Assembly: GCA_014360855.1 (NCBI GenBank)
Contig: JACIWP010000026.1
Coordinates: 1 to 17,550 of the forward strand
Source: Anaerolineae bacterium
GTDB taxonomy: Bacteria; Chloroflexota; Anaerolineae; JACIWP01
Direction: 5' to 3'
DNA length: 17,550 nucleotides
The notes below the pieces were generated by a model. It saw nothing but the letters and a program-made list of their open reading frames with translations, was not told the origin of the DNA and did not search any database. The position numbers and the translations under genes are program-made. Shown here one piece after another: positions 14,999-17,550 of this stretch (positions are counted from its first letter, which is position 1; each line of letters starts with the position of its first letter).

Positions 14999-16195
14999 GT
15001 GGCCCTACTGCAGATCAATCGTGAGGAATGCATCGGGTGCGAGGCCTGCGTGGCGGCCTGCCCATTCGGTGCCCTGTATATGGACGAGGAACGCAAGGCG
15101 GTGGTCGACGACAAGTGCACCGCCTGCGGCGCCTGCATTGACGTCTGCCCGGTGAGCGCGCTCAGCCTGCCGGAGGTGGAGGCGCCGGCCGCCGGCCTGG
15201 AGCAGTACAAAGGGGTCTGGGTCTGGGTCGAACAACTGCGGGGCGAGGCCGGCAGTATCTCCTGGGAGATGATCGGCAAGGGGCGCGAGCTGGCCGACCA
15301 GCGCAAAACGACCCTGACCGCCTGTGTGCTCGGATATCACGTCGAACACATCGCCCACCAGGCCATCGCCTACGGCGCGGACCGCGTCATCCTGGTGGAC
15401 GACCCGGTGCTGGAGCACTACCGCACGGAGCCGTACGCCGCGGTGCTGGTAGACCTCATCCGGCAGTACAAGCCGGAGATATTCATCCTGGGCGCCTCCA
15501 CGCGCGGCCGGGACCTGGCCGGCGCCGTCGCCACCGAGATCTTCACCGGCCTGACCGCCGACTGTACCGGCCTGGATATTGACCCGGAGACCGGCCTCCT
15601 CCGCCAAACCCGCCCGGCCTTCGGCGGCAACATCATGGCCACCATCATCTGCCCCAACCACCGCCCGCAGATGGCCACCGTCCGCCACCGCGTCTTTGAG
15701 ATGCCGGCGCCCGACCATACCCGCAAAGGCGAGATCATCCGCGTCAATCCCCATCTCGACGAGGAGGCCATCGCCACCAAGGTGGTGGACTTCATCCGCG
15801 AGGAGGGCCAAGTGAACCTGGCGGATGCCCGCATCATCGTCTCCGGCGGGCGCGGCGTGGGCGGCCCGGAGGGGTTTGAACCCATCCGCCGGCTGGCCGA
15901 GGTGCTCGGGGGAGCCGTCGGGGCCTCGCGCGCCGCGGTGGACGCCGGCTGGATCCCCTACGCCCATCAGGTGGGGCAGACCGGCCGCACCGTGCGCCCG
16001 GACCTTTACATCGCCTGCGGCATCTCCGGCGCCATTCAGCACCTGGCCGGCATGCAGACATCCCGCGTCATCGTGGCCATCAACAAGGACCCCGAGGCCC
16101 CCATCTTCAAGATCGCCAACTACGGCATCGTCGGGGACCTGTTCCAAGTTCTGCCGGCGCTGACGGAGGAATTCCGCAAGCGCCTGCACAAATAA
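14999..16195 (+). CDS. etfA: Electron transfer flavoprotein alpha subunit with N-terminal 2x[4Fe-4S] ferredoxin domain (CarE/LctC-like)
   Basis: A 398-residue fusion, longer than plain EtfA (about 310-340). Residues 1-55 form a ferredoxin domain with C11/C14/C17/C21 and C40/C43/C46/C50, enough for two [4Fe-4S] clusters. A standard ETF alpha follows: the N-terminal nucleotide-like domain from about residue 72, a linker near HTRKGEIIRVNP, and the FAD domain with SGGRGVGGPEGF, GASRAAVDAGW, QVGQTGRTVRPDLY and CGISGAIQHLAGM, ending in GIVGDLFQVLP. N-terminal ferredoxin domains occur in the EtfA subunits of caffeyl-CoA reductase (CarE) and of the bifurcating lactate dehydrogenase (LctC). The GTG at 14999 is the first start in frame and has GAAGGAGGA upstream; a later ATG would lose the first cluster. 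The acyl-CoA dehydrogenase gene follows after 21 bases. Confidence 0.95.
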   Translation: MALLQINREECIGCEACVAACPFGALYMDEERKAVVDDKCTACGACIDVCPVSALSLPEVEAPAAGLEQYKGVWVWVEQLRGEAGSISWEMIGKGRELADQRKTTLTACVLGYHVEHIAHQAIAYGADRVILVDDPVLEHYRTEPYAAVLVDLIRQYKPEIFILGASTRGRDLAGAVATEIFTGLTADCTGLDIDPETGLLRQTRPAFGGNIMATIICPNHRPQMATVRHRVFEMPAPDHTRKGEIIRVNPHLDEEAIATKVVDFIREEGQVNLADARIIVSGGRGVGGPEGFEPIRRLAEVLGGAVGASRAAVDAGWIPYAHQVGQTGRTVRPDLYIACGISGAIQHLAGMQTSRVIVAINKDPEAPIFKIANYGIVGDLFQVLPALTEEFRKRLHK

Positions 16196-16216
16196 CCTAT
16201 CGAATCGGAGGAAACA

Positions 16217-17434
16217 ATGGAGTTTCAGTTGAGCGATGAGCACCGCATGCTCGAGAAGACCGTGCGCGAATTCGCCGCACGCGAGATCGCCCCATATATC
16301 AAAGAGCTGGACCGCACCCACTCCTTTGACCCGGGCATCTTCCCCAAGATGGCCGAGCAGGGACTGCTGGGCATCTGCATCCCCGAGCGCTACGGCGGCG
16401 CCGGCATGGATTACATCTCCCTCGGCCTGGCCTGCGAGGAGCTGGAATATGTGGACACCTCCGCCCGCGTCATCATGAGCGTGCACGTCGGCCTATATGC
16501 CTGTACCCTCCTCCAGTGGGGCACCGAGGAGCAGAAACGGAAGTACCTAGTGCCGGCCGCCCAGGGGGACGTCATCGGCGCCTTCGGCCTGACCGAGCCC
16601 AACGCCGGCAGTGACGTGGTCAACCTACAGACCACCGCCCGCCGCGAGGGCGATCATTACGTCCTCAACGGGGAGAAGACCTGGATCTCCCTGGCGGACG
16701 TGGCCGACCACTTCCTGATCTTCGCCTGGACCGACATGGAAAAGAAGCGCCGGCGCGATCATTCCGGCATCTCCGCCTTCATCGTCGAGCGCGGCTGGCC
16801 CGGCCTGACCACCGACACCATCCACGGCAAGCTGGGCGTGCGCGCCGGCAACACCGGCTCCATCTCCATGAACGATGTGCCGGTGCCGGCCGAAAACCTG
16901 CTGGGCCAGGAAGGCGAGGGCTTCAAGATCGCCATGAGCGCCCTGGACCAGGGCCGCTACACCGTGGCCGCCGGCGCCACCGGCCTCATACGCGCCTGCC
17001 TCGACGCCTCCGTGCGCTATGCCAACGAGCGCCAGACCTTCGGCGTGCCCATCGGCCGGCATCAGCTCATCCAGCAGATGATCGCCTACATGGCCCAGCG
17101 CTACGAGATCGCCCGGCTCCTCTACCTGCGCGCCGGCTGGCTCAAAAACCAGGGCATCCGCAATACCCGCGAGACCAGCCTGGCCAAATGGTACGCCTGC
17201 GATGCCGCCTTCGACTCCGCCTCGGACGCGGTGCAGATCCACGGCGCCTACGGCTACTCCGACGAGTACGACGTGGAGCGCTTCTTCCGCAACGCCAAGG
17301 GCGCCGTCATTTACGAAGGGAGCCGCGAGATCCATCAGCTCCTTCAGGCCGAGTACGCGCTGGGCTACCGGCAGGACCGGCCGCTCCGCTGTGAACTGCC
17401 GGCCTACGACCCCGAAACCTGGACGGAAAGCTGA
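16217..17434 (+). CDS. Acyl-CoA dehydrogenase
   Basis: A 405-residue flavoenzyme that oxidises an acyl-CoA at C2-C3 and passes electrons to ETF, here probably the EtfAB encoded just upstream. The three-part fold is clear: an N-terminal helical domain (residues 1-120), a middle beta domain with FGLTEPNAGSDV, NGEKTWIS and GKLGVRAGNTGS, and a C-terminal helical domain with the DQGRYTVAAGATG stretch, ERQTFG, QIHGAYGYSDEY and IYEGSREIHQ. E367 in YEGS sits at the position of the catalytic base of short- and medium-chain enzymes, so activity is expected. Chain length or branching preference cannot be read. GGAGGA lies upstream of the ATG. A small ferredoxin gene begins 18 bases downstream. In reverse, with a bifurcating ETF, such an enzyme could act as an enoyl-CoA reductase. 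Confidence 0.95.
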   Translation: MEFQLSDEHRMLEKTVREFAAREIAPYIKELDRTHSFDPGIFPKMAEQGLLGICIPERYGGAGMDYISLGLACEELEYVDTSARVIMSVHVGLYACTLLQWGTEEQKRKYLVPAAQGDVIGAFGLTEPNAGSDVVNLQTTARREGDHYVLNGEKTWISLADVADHFLIFAWTDMEKKRRRDHSGISAFIVERGWPGLTTDTIHGKLGVRAGNTGSISMNDVPVPAENLLGQEGEGFKIAMSALDQGRYTVAAGATGLIRACLDASVRYANERQTFGVPIGRHQLIQQMIAYMAQRYEIARLLYLRAGWLKNQGIRNTRETSLAKWYACDAAFDSASDAVQIHGAYGYSDEYDVERFFRNAKGAVIYEGSREIHQLLQAEYALGYRQDRPLRCELPAYDPETWTES

Positions 17435-17452
17435 GCCGGCCCGGGAGCACCC

Positions 17453-17550
17453 ATGCCCAAACCCCACCGCGTCACCCTGGATGAATCGCTGTGCAAGGGG
17501 CAGGCCTCCGCCTTATGCGCGCAGGCCTGCCCCGCCGGCGTCGTCCGGCC
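17453..17550 (+). CDS. N-terminus of a small ferredoxin-like protein (FixX-like), cut by window end
   Basis: An ATG at 17453 opens a frame that runs off the window after 32 codons. The visible residues include C14, C22 and C26-P27 in LCAQACPAG, which resembles the ACPAG motif of FixX, the ferredoxin partner of FixABC. GGGAG just upstream could serve as ribosome site. The place, directly after etfBA and an acyl-CoA dehydrogenase, fits a ferredoxin that links ETF to an ETF-quinone oxidoreductase (FixC-like), which might be encoded next. The first cluster appears incomplete in this fragment: Q17 stands where a CxxC second Cys would be, as also seen in FixX proteins. The assignment is moderate because only a fifth to a third of the protein is visible. 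Confidence 0.6.
   Translation, partial: MPKPHRVTLDESLCKGQASALCAQACPAGVVR

Noticed and set aside
1..17550. CRISPR array, insertion sequence, tRNA or phage genes
   Set aside because: I looked for repeated spacers, transposase motifs, terminal repeats and tRNA-like cloverleaf ends and found none. All long frames are metabolic genes with uniform composition.

Overview
The window is GC-rich bacterial DNA packed with metabolic genes. It holds ten complete protein genes on the + strand, two on the - strand, and one gene cut at each edge. I see no tRNA, rRNA, CRISPR array, transposon or phage gene. The solute-binding lipoprotein has a charged, Val/Glu/Lys-rich stalk ending in a TPTPAP segment. With the high GC and the mixed ATG/GTG/TTG starts, this suggests a Chloroflexota (Anaerolineae-like) genome, but that assignment is inference. 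The paired Fe-S flavoenzymes and an electron-transfer flavoprotein with a built-in ferredoxin fit anaerobic or redox-flexible metabolism.

Layout. Bases 1-4678 (+) hold the end of one amidohydrolase, a complete second amidohydrolase, an FAD-linked oxidase of the GlcD/D-lactate dehydrogenase type and its Fe-S partner of the GlcF/HdrD type. They are closely spaced or overlap. A promoter candidate straddles the stop codon of the Fe-S gene. It is followed by a leader of about 140 nt and a peptide-type ABC importer: binding lipoprotein, a strong 28-bp palindrome, then two permeases (4830-8461). An M20D amidohydrolase and a PreA-like flavoprotein with a C-terminal double-cluster ferredoxin follow (8480-10807). 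A strong, apparently bidirectional terminator at 10813-10845 ends this strand's genes and also serves the convergent - strand operon. That operon encodes the [2Fe-2S] and molybdopterin subunits of a xanthine dehydrogenase-family hydroxylase (13704 down to 10853). A second + strand operon begins with etfB (14157) and continues with a ferredoxin-fused etfA, an acyl-CoA dehydrogenase and the start of a small FixX-like ferredoxin cut by the window end.

How the genes may work together (inference). The importer brings in an organic substrate, possibly an amide or N-heterocycle. The amidohydrolases (two metal-dependent deaminase-type and one M20D) open or deaminate it, and the Mo hydroxylase and the flavin/Fe-S oxidoreductases oxidise it. 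The products could reach acyl-CoA level, with electrons passing through EtfAB and ferredoxin. The ETF alpha subunit has the N-terminal two-cluster ferredoxin domain known from CarE and LctC, so flavin-based electron bifurcation or confurcation is a real possibility. The substrate cannot be read from the sequence.

The most interesting signals are: (1) two near-consensus extended -10 promoters back to back between the Mo-hydroxylase and ETF operons, with -35 boxes inside an inverted repeat that looks like a shared operator; (2) loss of the usual catalytic Cys region in the PreA-like flavoprotein; (3) Gln in place of a catalytic His in the first amidohydrolase; (4) a roughly 325-nt non-coding stretch before etfB with a possible second promoter; (5) strong over-representation of the palindrome GCCGGC.
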